7,321 nt of DNA from Hyphomonadaceae bacterium UBA1001 (GCA_002291875.1 DBAV01000121.1:1-7321); one strand, 5' to 3'; counted from the stretch's first letter, positions 1 through 7,321 are shown. The notes: generated from the letters alone by a model not told the origin. Numbers and translations are program-made.

Positions 1-809
1 CCGGTCCGCGCACGGTCCAGCGCATCCATCAGCGCCCCGCTCTCGCTGCGCGCCAGCGTTTCGCGATAGAGTGCGATCGCCTGCTCGCGCTCGCCCATCC
101 GCTCCAGCGCCGCACCATGGCGCAGAACCGCTGCGGGGATCATGGCTCGGTCCTCGCGTGCGGCGGCATAGGCCAGCACCGCTTCGGCCGTGCGCCCCCC
201 CGCGTCCAGCACCAGCGCCCGCGTCAGTGCCTGGGTGCGGTCGACAATGCCCCCGCCGTCCACCCGCCGTGCGGTGGCCGCCATCGCCGCATCCACATTG
301 CCCAGCGCCATCTCGGCCGCGGCGCGGATCGGCGCGGACAGGGCGGCATCGGGCAGCGTGCGCGGCACCAGGGTCGAGGGCCCCAGCGCCTGCACGGCCG
401 CCGCCGCCTCGCCCCGGGCCAGCGCGCGCGCGGCCACCAGCGGCCGCTGGAAGGGGATGTCGGCGCCTGCGCCGGTGGCCCGGCGGGCGATCTCGGCGGC
501 CGCCGCGCCATCGCCGGCCGCCAGGTGCGCCGCAAGGGCGGATTCCAGCAAGGTGGGGTTGGCCGGATCGCGGGCCAGCGCGGCCTCAAAGCGCCGGGCC
601 GCGCGGCCGGGGTCACCGCCCGCAATCGCCGCCTCGCCCACCAGCACGTCGGCGAACAGGGCGGCGCGCCGGTCGGCCCACGGGTCCACCGTGCCGGCGC
701 GCGTGGGGCCGAAAGAGGCACAGCCGGCCAGTCCGGGAAGGACAGCCAGCAACAGCAGGGGCAGCAGGCGGATCAGGGCAGGCCGGCCGGCGGAGACACG
801 CGGGATCAT
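1..809 (-). CDS. TPR-like lipoprotein, 3' end outside the window
   Basis: An uninterrupted minus-strand frame begins at ATG 809-807 and runs off the left edge after 269 codons. The N-terminus is a lipoprotein signal: R4 and R9, a hydrophobic stretch at about residues 12-26, and the lipobox LAGC with the acylated Cys at residue 30. The mature part is alanine-rich and predicted helical. TPR-like helix pairs are visible at about 65-110 (GDPGRAARRFEAALARDP, then a helix ending near EIARRA) and about 205-255 (GRTAEAVLAYAAA, then GEREQAIALYRETLAR). It is probably an envelope-anchored TPR scaffold or assembly factor; I do not recognise a named family. It is divergent from the polyamine operon across 217 bp. 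No strong Shine-Dalgarno precedes the ATG, but this start places the signal peptide correctly. The other frames over this stretch give arginine/proline-rich, implausible proteins. Confidence 0.82.
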   Translation of the reverse strand, partial: MIPRVSAGRPALIRLLPLLLLAVLPGLAGCASFGPTRAGTVDPWADRRAALFADVLVGEAAIAGGDPGRAARRFEAALARDPANPTLLESALAAHLAAGDGAAAAEIARRATGAGADIPFQRPLVAARALARGEAAAAVQALGPSTLVPRTLPDAALSAPIRAAAEMALGNVDAAMAATARRVDGGGIVDRTQALTRALVLDAGGRTAEAVLAYAAAREDRAMIPAAVLRHGAALERMGEREQAIALYRETLARSESGALMDALDRART

Positions 810-887
810 GACCCGCAGACTAGTGGGAATCAGGGCGCGCTCAACAGGGCGACTGGAGCGCACGCCGGTCGCGTGCAGCCCGCCGGC

Positions 888-914
888 GCGCCTGCCCACC
901 CCACGGGCAGGTGC
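888..914. promoter_or_regulatory. 10-7-10 inverted repeat in the divergent promoter region
   Basis: GCGCCTGCCC (888-897) and GGGCAGGTGC (905-914) are complementary except for one G-T wobble and flank a 7-nt centre, ACCCCAC. The repeat lies between the divergent lipoprotein and potF start codons, where neither gene ends, so a terminator role is unlikely. A symmetrical operator for a dimeric regulator is the most natural reading. No regulator is encoded nearby and I do not recognise the motif. High GC raises the chance of fortuitous palindromes. Confidence 0.4.
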
Positions 915-942
915 GTCATGCGCCGCCGACCGGCACGCTGGG

Positions 943-973
943 GGCTTGGCGAGCGCGGCCAAGCCTGCATAGT
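943..973 (+). promoter_or_regulatory. Candidate potF promoter overlapped by an 8-7-8 dyad
   Basis: A perfect inverted repeat, GGCTTGGC (943-950) and GCCAAGCC (958-965), flanks a 7-nt centre. Overlapping it is a plausible but weak sigma-70-like promoter: TTGGCG at 946-951 as -35, a 16-nt spacer, and CATAGT at 968-973 as -10. A start near 980 would leave a leader of about 45 nt. A protein bound at the dyad would cover the -35 box and spacer, an arrangement typical of repression. The dyad is directly visible; the promoter and operator roles are inferred. Confidence 0.35.
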
Positions 974-1014
974 GACCGCCAGGACGGGGTGCGGCGGCGT
1001 GCCGCCATGCGTGC

Positions 1015-1020
1015 GGGAGG
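1015..1020 (+). promoter_or_regulatory. potF ribosome binding site
   Basis: GGGAGG lies 6 nt before ATG 1027 and directly abuts the in-frame GTG at 1021. The spacing selects the ATG as the true start. A small GGCGG/CCGCC hairpin (993-1006) sits just upstream in the leader. Confidence 0.7.
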
Positions 1021-1026
1021 GTGACC

Positions 1027-2196
1027 ATGAAAGCCGATCGGGCCAAACGGACCGGAATGGGGAACTGGACGCGCCGGCTGGCGCTGGCGGCCGGTGCGGC
1101 GGCTTCGCTGGCGCTGGTGGCGTCGTGCGGCCAGCAGCAGGGCGGCGCCGCGGCCGCCGATGCGCCGGTGAACATCTTCAACTGGTCGGACTATATCGAT
1201 CCCGAATCCCTCGAGCAGTTCACCCGGGAAACCGGCCGGCCGATCAATTACGAGACCTTCGACAACAATGAGATGGTCGAGACGCGCCTGCTGCCGGGCC
1301 AGTCGGGCATCGACCTGGCGGTGCCGTCGACCTATGTCGCGCACCGGCTGATCCAGGCCGGCGCGCTCCAGCCCTTCGACCGCACCCAGCTGAGCAATAT
1401 CGGCAATCTCTGGCCCGAGCTGGTGCAGCGCATCGAGTCGATCGATCCGGGCCTGCGCCATGTCGTGCCCTACATGTGGGGTACGGTGGGCATCGGCATG
1501 GATCGCGCCAAGGTGGCCCAGCGCCTGCCCGGCGTGGACCTGAACTCGTGGGCGGTGGTTTTCGACCCGGCGAACCTGGCCCGTCTCAGCGACTGTGGCG
1601 TGGTGTTCCTCGACAGCCCCGAGGACATGATCCCGCTGGTGATGTTCTATCTGGGCGACGACCCCAACTCGACCGATCCTGCCGTGGTGGACCGCGCGGT
1701 CCAGCACCTGATGAAGCTGCGTCCCCACATCACCCGCATCCACTCGTCCGAAGGGATCAACCTGCTGGCGGGCGGCACGGCCTGCATTGCGGTGGGGTAT
1801 TCGGGCGACATGCTGCAGGCCGGCCTGCGCGCCGCCGAAACCGCGGCCGCCAACCCCGCCTTCACCACCACGGTGGAATACGTCCTCCCGCGCGAGGGGA
1901 GCCAGCTGTGGTTCGACGTCTTCGTCATGCCCAAGGACGCCCCCAACCCCGAAGGCGCGCACCAGTTCGTCAACTTCATGCTGCGGCCCGAGGTGATCGC
2001 CCGCTCGAGCAACTACGTCCAGTATGCCAACGCCAACCAGGCCTCCAAGGCGCTGCTCGATCCTGCGGTGCGTGACAATCCCAACATCTATCCGCCCGAG
2101 GACGTGATGGCGCGCCTTTATGTCAACGCACCCAAGGAGGCCGCCTTCCTGCAGCGGCTGAACGACGCCTGGGCGCGGGTGCGGACGGGCACCTGA
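1027..2196 (+). CDS. potF: PotF-like polyamine ABC transporter substrate-binding lipoprotein
   Basis: A 389-residue periplasmic binding protein that should capture putrescine or a related polyamine and deliver it to the PotGHI importer. It shares many blocks with Escherichia coli PotF: NWSDYI (residues 52-57), VPYMWGTVGIGMD, DPNSTDPAVV, LRPHITRIHSSEGIN, YANAN (333-337) and NPNIYPPEDV. Pocket positions recalled from PotF are mostly kept: W53, S54, Y56, S101, E199, D261, D297, Y333. Two differ: Y258 replaces a Trp (AVGYSGD versus AIGWAGD), and W295 in LWFDVF replaces a Phe, as in PotD. The two cysteines that I recall as disulfide-bonded in PotF are present (C190, C253). The signal peptide ends in VASC with C34, a lipobox, so the protein is probably lipid-anchored rather than freely soluble. 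It is the first gene of the pot operon, 29 bp before the ATPase gene. The family is certain; the ligand is not. Confidence 0.93.
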   Translation: MKADRAKRTGMGNWTRRLALAAGAAASLALVASCGQQQGGAAAADAPVNIFNWSDYIDPESLEQFTRETGRPINYETFDNNEMVETRLLPGQSGIDLAVPSTYVAHRLIQAGALQPFDRTQLSNIGNLWPELVQRIESIDPGLRHVVPYMWGTVGIGMDRAKVAQRLPGVDLNSWAVVFDPANLARLSDCGVVFLDSPEDMIPLVMFYLGDDPNSTDPAVVDRAVQHLMKLRPHITRIHSSEGINLLAGGTACIAVGYSGDMLQAGLRAAETAAANPAFTTTVEYVLPREGSQLWFDVFVMPKDAPNPEGAHQFVNFMLRPEVIARSSNYVQYANANQASKALLDPAVRDNPNIYPPEDVMARLYVNAPKEAAFLQRLNDAWARVRTGT

Positions 2197-2225
2197 GGCA
2201 CCGCCCGACGCTGGAGACGCCGGAC

Positions 2226-3452
<1,227 letters not shown>

Positions 3453-3456
3453 GACC

Positions 3457-4452
3457 ATGAGCGGCGCCCCCGCCCCCCGTCCGACCTCGGCTGGCACCCC
3501 TCCGGCACCCGCGATTGCGGCGGCGCAGCCACGGCGCGGGGCCCGCATCGACTGGGGCCGCCTGGCCATGATCGGCGTGCCCTATGGCTGGCTGATCGTG
3601 CTGTTCGCCTTCCCCTTCGTGCTGGTGCTGAAACTGTCGCTGTCCGACCGGGCGCTGGCGGTGCCGCCCTTCCGGCCCCTGATCGAGTGGGAACGCGGCC
3701 TTGAGGGCATACTGGACTTTCTCGCGGCCCTCGATCTGGAATCCTATACCGGGCGGCTGATCCAGAACCCGATCTATGGCGAAGCGCTGGCCAACAGCCT
3801 GGGCATTGCCAGCATCGCCACACTGATTTTGCTGCTGGTGGGCTATCCGATCGCCTATGCGATGGCGCGCGCGCCGCGTGACTGGCGGCCCTGGCTGGTC
3901 ATGGCGGTGATCCTGCCCTTCTGGACCAGCTTTCTGATCCGGGTTTATGCGTGGGTCGGGATCCTTCAGCCCGACGGCCTGCTGAACGCCGGCCTGGGCG
4001 CGCTGGGCCTGGTCGATCCGGCGGCCCCGCCGCGCATCCTGTTCACCGACACCGCCGTCATCATCGGCATCGTCTATGCCTACCTGCCCTTCATGGTGCT
4101 GCCGCTCTATGCCTCGCTCGAGCGGATGGACCACACCCTGCTCGAGGCGGCGGCGGACCTGGGCTGCCCGCCCTGGAAAAGCTTCTGGCTGGTGACGGTG
4201 CCGATCTCGCTGCCCGGGGTGTTTGCCGGCGCCCTGCTCTGCTTCATTCCCATCATGGGCGAGTTCGTGATCCCCGATCTGCTGGGCGGTCCGGACACCC
4301 TGATGATCGGGCGCACCATCTGGGTCGAGTTCTTTGCCAACCGCAACTGGCCGGTGGCCTCGGCGGTGGCGGTGGTGCTGCTGGTGCTGCTGATCGTGCC
4401 GATCCTTTTGTTCCAGCGCGCCCAGGAACGCGGGCTGGGGGCGCACCGATGA
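3457..4452 (+). CDS. potH: PotH-like polyamine ABC transporter permease
   Basis: A 331-residue inner-membrane permease, one half of the translocation channel. About 37 cytoplasmic residues rich in Pro and Ala precede six predicted membrane segments near 38-62, 112-137, 146-170, 198-220, 252-272 and 298-320. The EAA loop, which docks on the ATPase, is EAAADLGCPPW (230-240) followed by the I-x-LP part at 250-253. Blocks shared with E. coli PotH include WTSFLIRVYAW, IGIVYAYLPFMVLPLY, GEFVIPDLLGGPD and NWPVASAVA. Its length is close to the usual 317 or so. The start is 4 bp after the potG stop; only AGGA, 2 nt before the ATG, resembles a Shine-Dalgarno, so translation is probably coupled to potG. 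The stop overlaps the potI start as ATGA. Confidence 0.95.
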   Translation: MSGAPAPRPTSAGTPPAPAIAAAQPRRGARIDWGRLAMIGVPYGWLIVLFAFPFVLVLKLSLSDRALAVPPFRPLIEWERGLEGILDFLAALDLESYTGRLIQNPIYGEALANSLGIASIATLILLLVGYPIAYAMARAPRDWRPWLVMAVILPFWTSFLIRVYAWVGILQPDGLLNAGLGALGLVDPAAPPRILFTDTAVIIGIVYAYLPFMVLPLYASLERMDHTLLEAAADLGCPPWKSFWLVTVPISLPGVFAGALLCFIPIMGEFVIPDLLGGPDTLMIGRTIWVEFFANRNWPVASAVAVVLLVLLIVPILLFQRAQERGLGAHR

Positions 4453-5255
4453 AGCGCGGCCTGACCTGGTTCAATGTCACCGCGCTGGTGGCGGGGTTTA
4501 CCTTTCTTTACATCCCTCTGGTGCTGCTGGTGCTGTTCTCGTTCAACGAGGTGCGCTCGGTCACCGATTTCACCGGTTTCTCGCTGCGCTGGTACGAGCG
4601 GCTGTTCGACAATGACCAATTGCTGCGCGCAGCCTTGGTCACGGTCCAGCTGGGCCTGGCGTCGGCGGCTTTGGCCACGGTGCTGGGCGTGATGGCGGCC
4701 CTGGCGCTGGTGCGCGGGGGGCGCTTTCGCGGGCGCACGGCCTTTGCGGGCATGGTGTATGCCCCGATGGTGATGCCCGAGGTCATCCTGGGCCTTGCCT
4801 TCCTGCTGTTCTTTGTCGCCACCTCGCTGGAGCGCGGGTTTGTCACCCTGCTGCTGGCGCATGTGACCTTCACCATGTGCTTTGTGGCGGTGACGGTGCA
4901 GTCGCGCCTGCTGGCGTTCGACCGTTCGCTCGAAGAGGCGGCTCAGGACCTCGGCTGCCCCCCGTGGAAGAGCTTTTTCCTGATCACGCTTCCGATCATC
5001 GCCCCGGCCGTGGCGGCGGGGTTCCTGCTGGCGCTGACGCTGTCGCTGGACGACCTCGTGATCTCCAGCTTTGCGTCGGGGCCGGGCTACACGACCCTGC
5101 CGATGCGCATCTATTCGTCGGTGCGGCTGGGCGTGACGCCCGAGATCAACGCGCTGTGCACGGTGCTGATCGGGCTGGTGACGGTGGGCGTGATCGTCGC
5201 CTCGCTGGTCCAGAAACGCTCGATCGACCTCGCCCGCCGCCACGCGCGGCCCTGA
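4449..5255 (+). CDS. potI: PotI-like polyamine ABC transporter permease
   Basis: A 268-residue inner-membrane permease that pairs with the PotH-like subunit. Six hydrophobic segments lie near 10-32, 62-88, 98-123, 133-152, 184-205 and 234-255. The EAA loop is EEAAQDLGCPPWKSFF (162-177) followed by ITLPIIAP. Strong family blocks are GFTFLYIPL near the N-terminus, VMPEVILGL (108-116), LSLDDLVISSFASGPG (198-213) and GVTPEINAL (228-236). E. coli PotI is about 281 residues, so this looks complete. ATG 4449 overlaps the potH stop by 4 nt, a normal sign of translational coupling, and begins exactly where PotI homology begins. The frame is open further upstream, but that part is the potH gene read out of frame. 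It is the last gene of the operon; the REP-like junction follows. Confidence 0.95.
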   Translation: MKRGLTWFNVTALVAGFTFLYIPLVLLVLFSFNEVRSVTDFTGFSLRWYERLFDNDQLLRAALVTVQLGLASAALATVLGVMAALALVRGGRFRGRTAFAGMVYAPMVMPEVILGLAFLLFFVATSLERGFVTLLLAHVTFTMCFVAVTVQSRLLAFDRSLEEAAQDLGCPPWKSFFLITLPIIAPAVAAGFLLALTLSLDDLVISSFASGPGYTTLPMRIYSSVRLGVTPEINALCTVLIGLVTVGVIVASLVQKRSIDLARRHARP

Positions 5256-5266
5256 AGCGTTTCCAC

Positions 5267-5294
5267 CAGCGCGACCACGTGCACCGTTGCGCTG
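5267..5294 (+). terminator. Weak hairpin after potI, possible transcript end
   Basis: CAGCGC (5267-5272) and GCGCTG (5289-5294) can pair around a 16-nt loop that contains the palindrome CACGTG. It begins 12 bp after the potI stop. No T-run follows, so it is not a standard intrinsic terminator. The 3' end of the operon may instead be set by the palindromes further downstream. Confidence 0.2.
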
Positions 5295-5304
5295 CCAAAA
5301 CAGC

Positions 5305-5351
5305 GGCCCGTCATCCCGGCCGGAGCGCAGCGCAGCGCCGGGACCTATCCC
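5305..5351 (-). repeat. Single REP-like palindrome, inverted relative to the downstream array
   Basis: TCCCGGC (5314-5320) pairs perfectly with GCCGGGA (5337-5343) around a 16-nt loop with a GCGCAGCGCAGC core. The outer end, GGCCCGTCATCCCGG (5305-5319), is the exact reverse complement of CCGGGATGACGGGCC at 5452-5466. The inner end, GGGACCTATCCC (5340-5351), matches 11 of 12 bases of the reverse complement of 5417-5428. It is therefore a diverged member of the element family that heads each 82-bp unit, in opposite orientation. Palindromes of this type are common between genes in alphaproteobacteria. Known REP elements elsewhere affect mRNA stability or bind gyrase/IHF; any role here is inferred. 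Confidence 0.7.
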
Positions 5352-5424
5352 GCAAGCTTTTTCCAGTAACCGCCGCACCCGCCGCGGGACCGTTGTTCCT
5401 TTAACCCCACCCGCAGGGGATAGA

Positions 5425-5792
5425 TCCCGGGTCCGATGCTGACGCACCGGCCCGGGATGACGGGCCATTGGATTTGGACTTGAAAAACCGACGATGGGGG
5501 GCCTGGTCCCGGGTCCGATGCTGGCGCACCGGCCCGGGATGACGGGCCATTGGATTTGGAATTGAAAAACCGACGATGGGGGGCCTGGTCCCGGGTCCGA
5601 TGCTGGCGCACCGGCCCGGGATGACGGGCCATTGGGTTTGGAATTGAAAAACCGACGATGGGGGGCCTGGTCCCGGGTCCGATGCTGGCGCACCGGCCTG
5701 GGATGACGGGCCATTGGGTTTGGAATTGAAAAACCGACCATGGGGGGCCTGGTCCCGGGTCCGATGCTGATGCACCGGCCGGGGATGACGGG
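5425..5792 (+). repeat. 82-bp direct tandem repeat array, 4.5 copies
   Basis: Units start with TCCCGGGTCC at 5425, 5507, 5589, 5671 and 5753, an exact 82-bp period. Four copies are complete and the fifth ends after about 40 bp, at GATGACGGG (5792). Adjacent full copies differ at only one or two bases. Each unit has two parts: a 42-bp palindromic head, with TCCCGGG pairing to CCCGGGA around about 19 nt and ending in TGACGGGCC, and an AT-richer tail of about 40 bp containing TTTGG, AATTGAAAAACC and a G6 run. The head recurs inverted at 5305-5351. GGGATAG just before the first copy (5417-5423) looks like the original left end of the element. The array fills the convergent junction between potI and the M48 gene, ending 3 bp past the latter's stop. 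The plus strand has stops within the unit, so it is not coding. Confidence 0.95.
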
Positions 5793-5795
5793 TGT

Positions 5796-6802
5796 TCAGG
5801 AGGGGTGGGGGGTGGCTGCGGGCGACAAGGGCCGGGCGCCGGCGAACTCGACCAGGGCCGCCACGCGCTTTTCCATCGCCGGATGGGTCGAGAACAGGTC
5901 GCCGCGCCGGTGCGGGGCCTCGATGCACATGGCGCGGATTTCGGACGGCAGCTCGGTGAAGGCGGGCGCGCGCGTGATCTTCTGCAGCGCCGACACCAGG
6001 GCATCGGGGTTCTTGGTCAACTCGACCGCGCCCGCATCGGCCAGGTATTCGCGCCGCCGCGCCAGCGCCAGCCGCACCAGCCCGACCACCATCCAGGCCA
6101 CCACAAGGATCACCAGCGCCACCACGACCGCCGCTGCAGCACCCGAACCCCGCCCGAGTTCGACGACCGTCCATCCCCGCCCGACAGCCGCACCCGGCCA
6201 AAGCCGCGCGTCACCATTTCAGCGACAAAGCCGACCACGCCCACGAACACCCCCGCGATCACCATCAGCCGCACGTCGGCATTGCGGATGTGGGTCAGCT
6301 CGTGCGCGATCACGGTCTCCAGTTCGTGCCGGTCCAGCGTCTGCACCAGCCCGCGCGTCAGGGTGATGGCATACTGGCCGCGGTGCAGGCCGGTTGCGAA
6401 GGCATTCAGTTCGGGCGTCTCGGCGATGGTCAGCTTTGGCGTCGGCATCCCGCGCGAGATGCAGAGGTTTTCCAGCAGCGCGTAAATCTCGGGCGCCTCG
6501 TCGCGGCCGACACCGCGCCCGCCCACCAGCGCGTCGATGGCGCTGCGGTGGAAAAGCCACACCAGCACGCCCCAGATCGCCACCACCGCCATGGCGACCG
6601 GCACCGCGCCAACCATGTTCGCCAGCGCCGCGCCGAACGGATCGACCTCGCCCGCGACACCGTACACGCCGCCGACCGCCGCCAGCAGATTGAGCGCATA
6701 AACCACCAGGAGGGCCACCACCGGCAACACCGCCAGCAGCAGCATGGACCGCAAGGCGTTCGACCAGATGTGCGTGCGCAGGCCGAATGCGCGTCCGATC
6801 AC
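5796..6802 (-). pseudogene. HtpX-like M48 membrane zinc metallopeptidase, frameshifted
   Basis: Two overlapping minus-strand frames together give one M48 family B (HtpX-like) peptidase of about 335 residues, which would cleave misfolded or damaged membrane proteins. Frame 1 runs from GTG 6802 to a stop at 6110. It holds two N-terminal membrane segments (about 17-41 and 65-85), the zinc motif HELTH (167-171), a third segment VIAGVFVGVVGF, and then SSNSGG. Frame 2 continues with SGAAAAVVVALVILVVAW (fourth segment), REYLAD carrying the third zinc ligand Glu (codon 6048-6050), and a normal C-terminus containing FSTHPAMEKRV, ending at 5796. The join needs one extra base at the four-C run 6148-6151 (GGGG on the coding strand). 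As read, the product lacks the Glu ligand and should be inactive. A sequencing indel is as likely as true decay, since both halves look well conserved. The upstream neighbour lemA is a usual partner. Confidence 0.85.
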
Positions 6803-6807
6803 CCCCG

Positions 6808-6814
6808 CCCCCTC
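6808..6814 (-). promoter_or_regulatory. Ribosome binding site of the M48 gene, overlapping the lemA stop
   Basis: On the minus strand GAGGGGG (6814-6808) lies 5 nt before GTG 6802-6800 and shares its GA with the TGA stop of lemA. This supports the GTG start, which gives the family-typical opening IGRAFGLRTHIW, and suggests translational coupling. Confidence 0.5.
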
Positions 6815-7321
6815 AGCCGAACGAGACCTTGGGCGCCTTCTCGACCTCGGCGCGGTTGTCGCCCAGGTCTAAGAAGTCGCGGTGTCCAAAGCCCAGCATG
6901 CCGGCAAACAGGACCGCGGGGAATTGCTGGATGGCGGTGTTGTACTCCTGGACGGCGTTGTTGAAGAAGCGCCGCGCGGCCGCCAGCTTGTCCTCGACAT
7001 CGCCCAGCTCGCGCTGGAGTTCGAGGAAATTGGTGTTGGCCTTGAGCTCGGGATAGGCCTCGGCCAGCGCGAACAGCTGGCGCAGCGCGCCGCTCAGCAT
7101 GTTTTCCGCCTGTGCCTGGGCCTGGGGGTCGCGCGCGGCCATGGCGGTGTTGCGCGCGGCGATCACCGCCTCGAGCGTCGATTTCTCGTGCGCCGCATAG
7201 CCCTTCACCGTCTCGACCAGGTTGGGGATCAGGTCATGGCGCTGCTTGAGCTGGACATCGACGTCCGCAAAGGCCTGGTTGCAGGTCTGCCGCAGGGCGA
7301 CCAGCCGGTTGTAGATGCCGA
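6813..7321 (-). CDS. lemA: LemA family protein, 5' end outside the window
   Basis: The frame enters from the right edge and ends at TGA 6815-6813, giving 168 complete codons. It matches LemA along its length: YNRLVALRQ, DVQLKQRHDLIPNLVETVKG, a long helical stretch AAHEKSTLEAVIAAR, LFALAEAYPELKAN, NFLELQREL, AARRFFNNAVQEYN and the C-terminal GFGHRDFLDLGDNRAE. LemA proteins are about 185-200 residues with one N-terminal membrane anchor and a four-helix domain facing the periplasm; only the anchor and the first few residues are missing here. The biochemical role is unsettled. Pairing with an HtpX-like M48 peptidase is a recurrent arrangement, and here the two genes are 10 bp apart. No irregularity is seen in the visible part. 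An internal in-frame GTG at 7208 is not the start, since homology continues upstream of it. Confidence 0.93.
   Translation of the reverse strand, partial: GIYNRLVALRQTCNQAFADVDVQLKQRHDLIPNLVETVKGYAAHEKSTLEAVIAARNTAMAARDPQAQAQAENMLSGALRQLFALAEAYPELKANTNFLELQRELGDVEDKLAAARRFFNNAVQEYNTAIQQFPAVLFAGMLGFGHRDFLDLGDNRAEVEKAPKVSFG

Noticed and set aside
1021..1026. GTG 1021 as potF start
   Set aside because: It directly abuts the GGGAGG ribosome binding site with no spacer; ATG 1027 has the proper 6-nt spacing.
117..1271. Plus-strand open frames over the lipoprotein region and the potF 5' end
   Set aside because: The opposite strand holds a lipoprotein with signal peptide, lipobox and TPR-like repeats, while the plus-strand translations are low-complexity Gly/Arg/Pro.
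3951..4448. N-terminal extension of the PotI-like permease
   Set aside because: This part is potH read in another frame; PotI homology begins exactly at ATG 4449.
4107..5741. Long minus-strand open frames across the repeat array, including ones to about 6004 and 6201, as a novel repeat protein
   Set aside because: The period of 82 is not a multiple of three and the unit lacks stops in all minus frames, so any frame stays open and cycles through the same three peptides. Outside the array these frames are antisense to potI or overlap the M48 gene, and their composition is Arg/Pro/His-rich.
5425..5792. CRISPR array
   Set aside because: The repeats are 82 bp, directly adjacent, and have no unique spacers: the whole period is near-identical. 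No cas gene is visible.
5425..5792. Standard intrinsic terminators in each repeat
   Set aside because: No T-run directly follows the hairpin on either strand; on the minus strand the TTTTT is about 18 nt away. A role in transcript ending remains possible but is not shown by the sequence.
6140..6160. Programmed -1 ribosomal frameshift in the M48 gene
   Set aside because: The junction GGC GGG GTT CGG has no X-XXY-YYZ slippery heptamer; re-pairing in the -1 frame would mismatch, and four Gs are too few for efficient transcriptional slippage. A 1-nt indel is simpler.

Overview
The window is high-GC bacterial DNA that reads best as an alphaproteobacterial chromosome. The support is the codon bias, a complete potFGHI-type polyamine ABC transporter operon, a lemA/M48-peptidase pair, and intergenic palindromes ending in CCGGGATGACG, a motif type common between alphaproteobacterial genes. 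I cannot assign a genus. No mobile element, tRNA, rRNA or CRISPR array is visible.

Layout. (1) 1-809, minus: the N-terminal 269 residues of an alanine-rich lipoprotein with TPR-like helical repeats, running off the left edge. (2) 810-1026: a divergent promoter region with two inverted repeats, the second overlapping a candidate promoter for the transporter operon. (3) 1027-5255, plus: four tightly packed genes, namely a PotF-like substrate-binding lipoprotein, the PotG-like ATPase, and the PotH-like and PotI-like permeases. Gaps are 29 bp and 4 bp, and the last pair overlaps by 4 bp (ATGA). (4) 5256-5795: a gene-free convergent junction holding one inverted REP-like palindrome, followed by 4.5 direct copies of an 82-bp unit, each starting with a palindrome of the same family. 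(5) 5796-6802, minus: an HtpX-like M48 zinc metallopeptidase split by a 1-nt frameshift. (6) 6813-7321, minus: a LemA-family gene running off the right edge. Its stop overlaps the ribosome binding site of the peptidase gene, so the two form an operon.

The binding lipoprotein should capture a polyamine in the periplasm and pass it to the two-permease channel, driven by the ATPase. The lemA/M48 pair belongs to envelope maintenance and has no evident link to polyamine uptake. The two operons simply converge on the repeat array. No wholly new system is evident. The most notable items are the 82-bp array built on a REP-like hairpin, the M48 frameshift, the mixed PotF/PotD-like binding pocket on a lipid-anchored binding protein, and the paired dyads upstream of potF.
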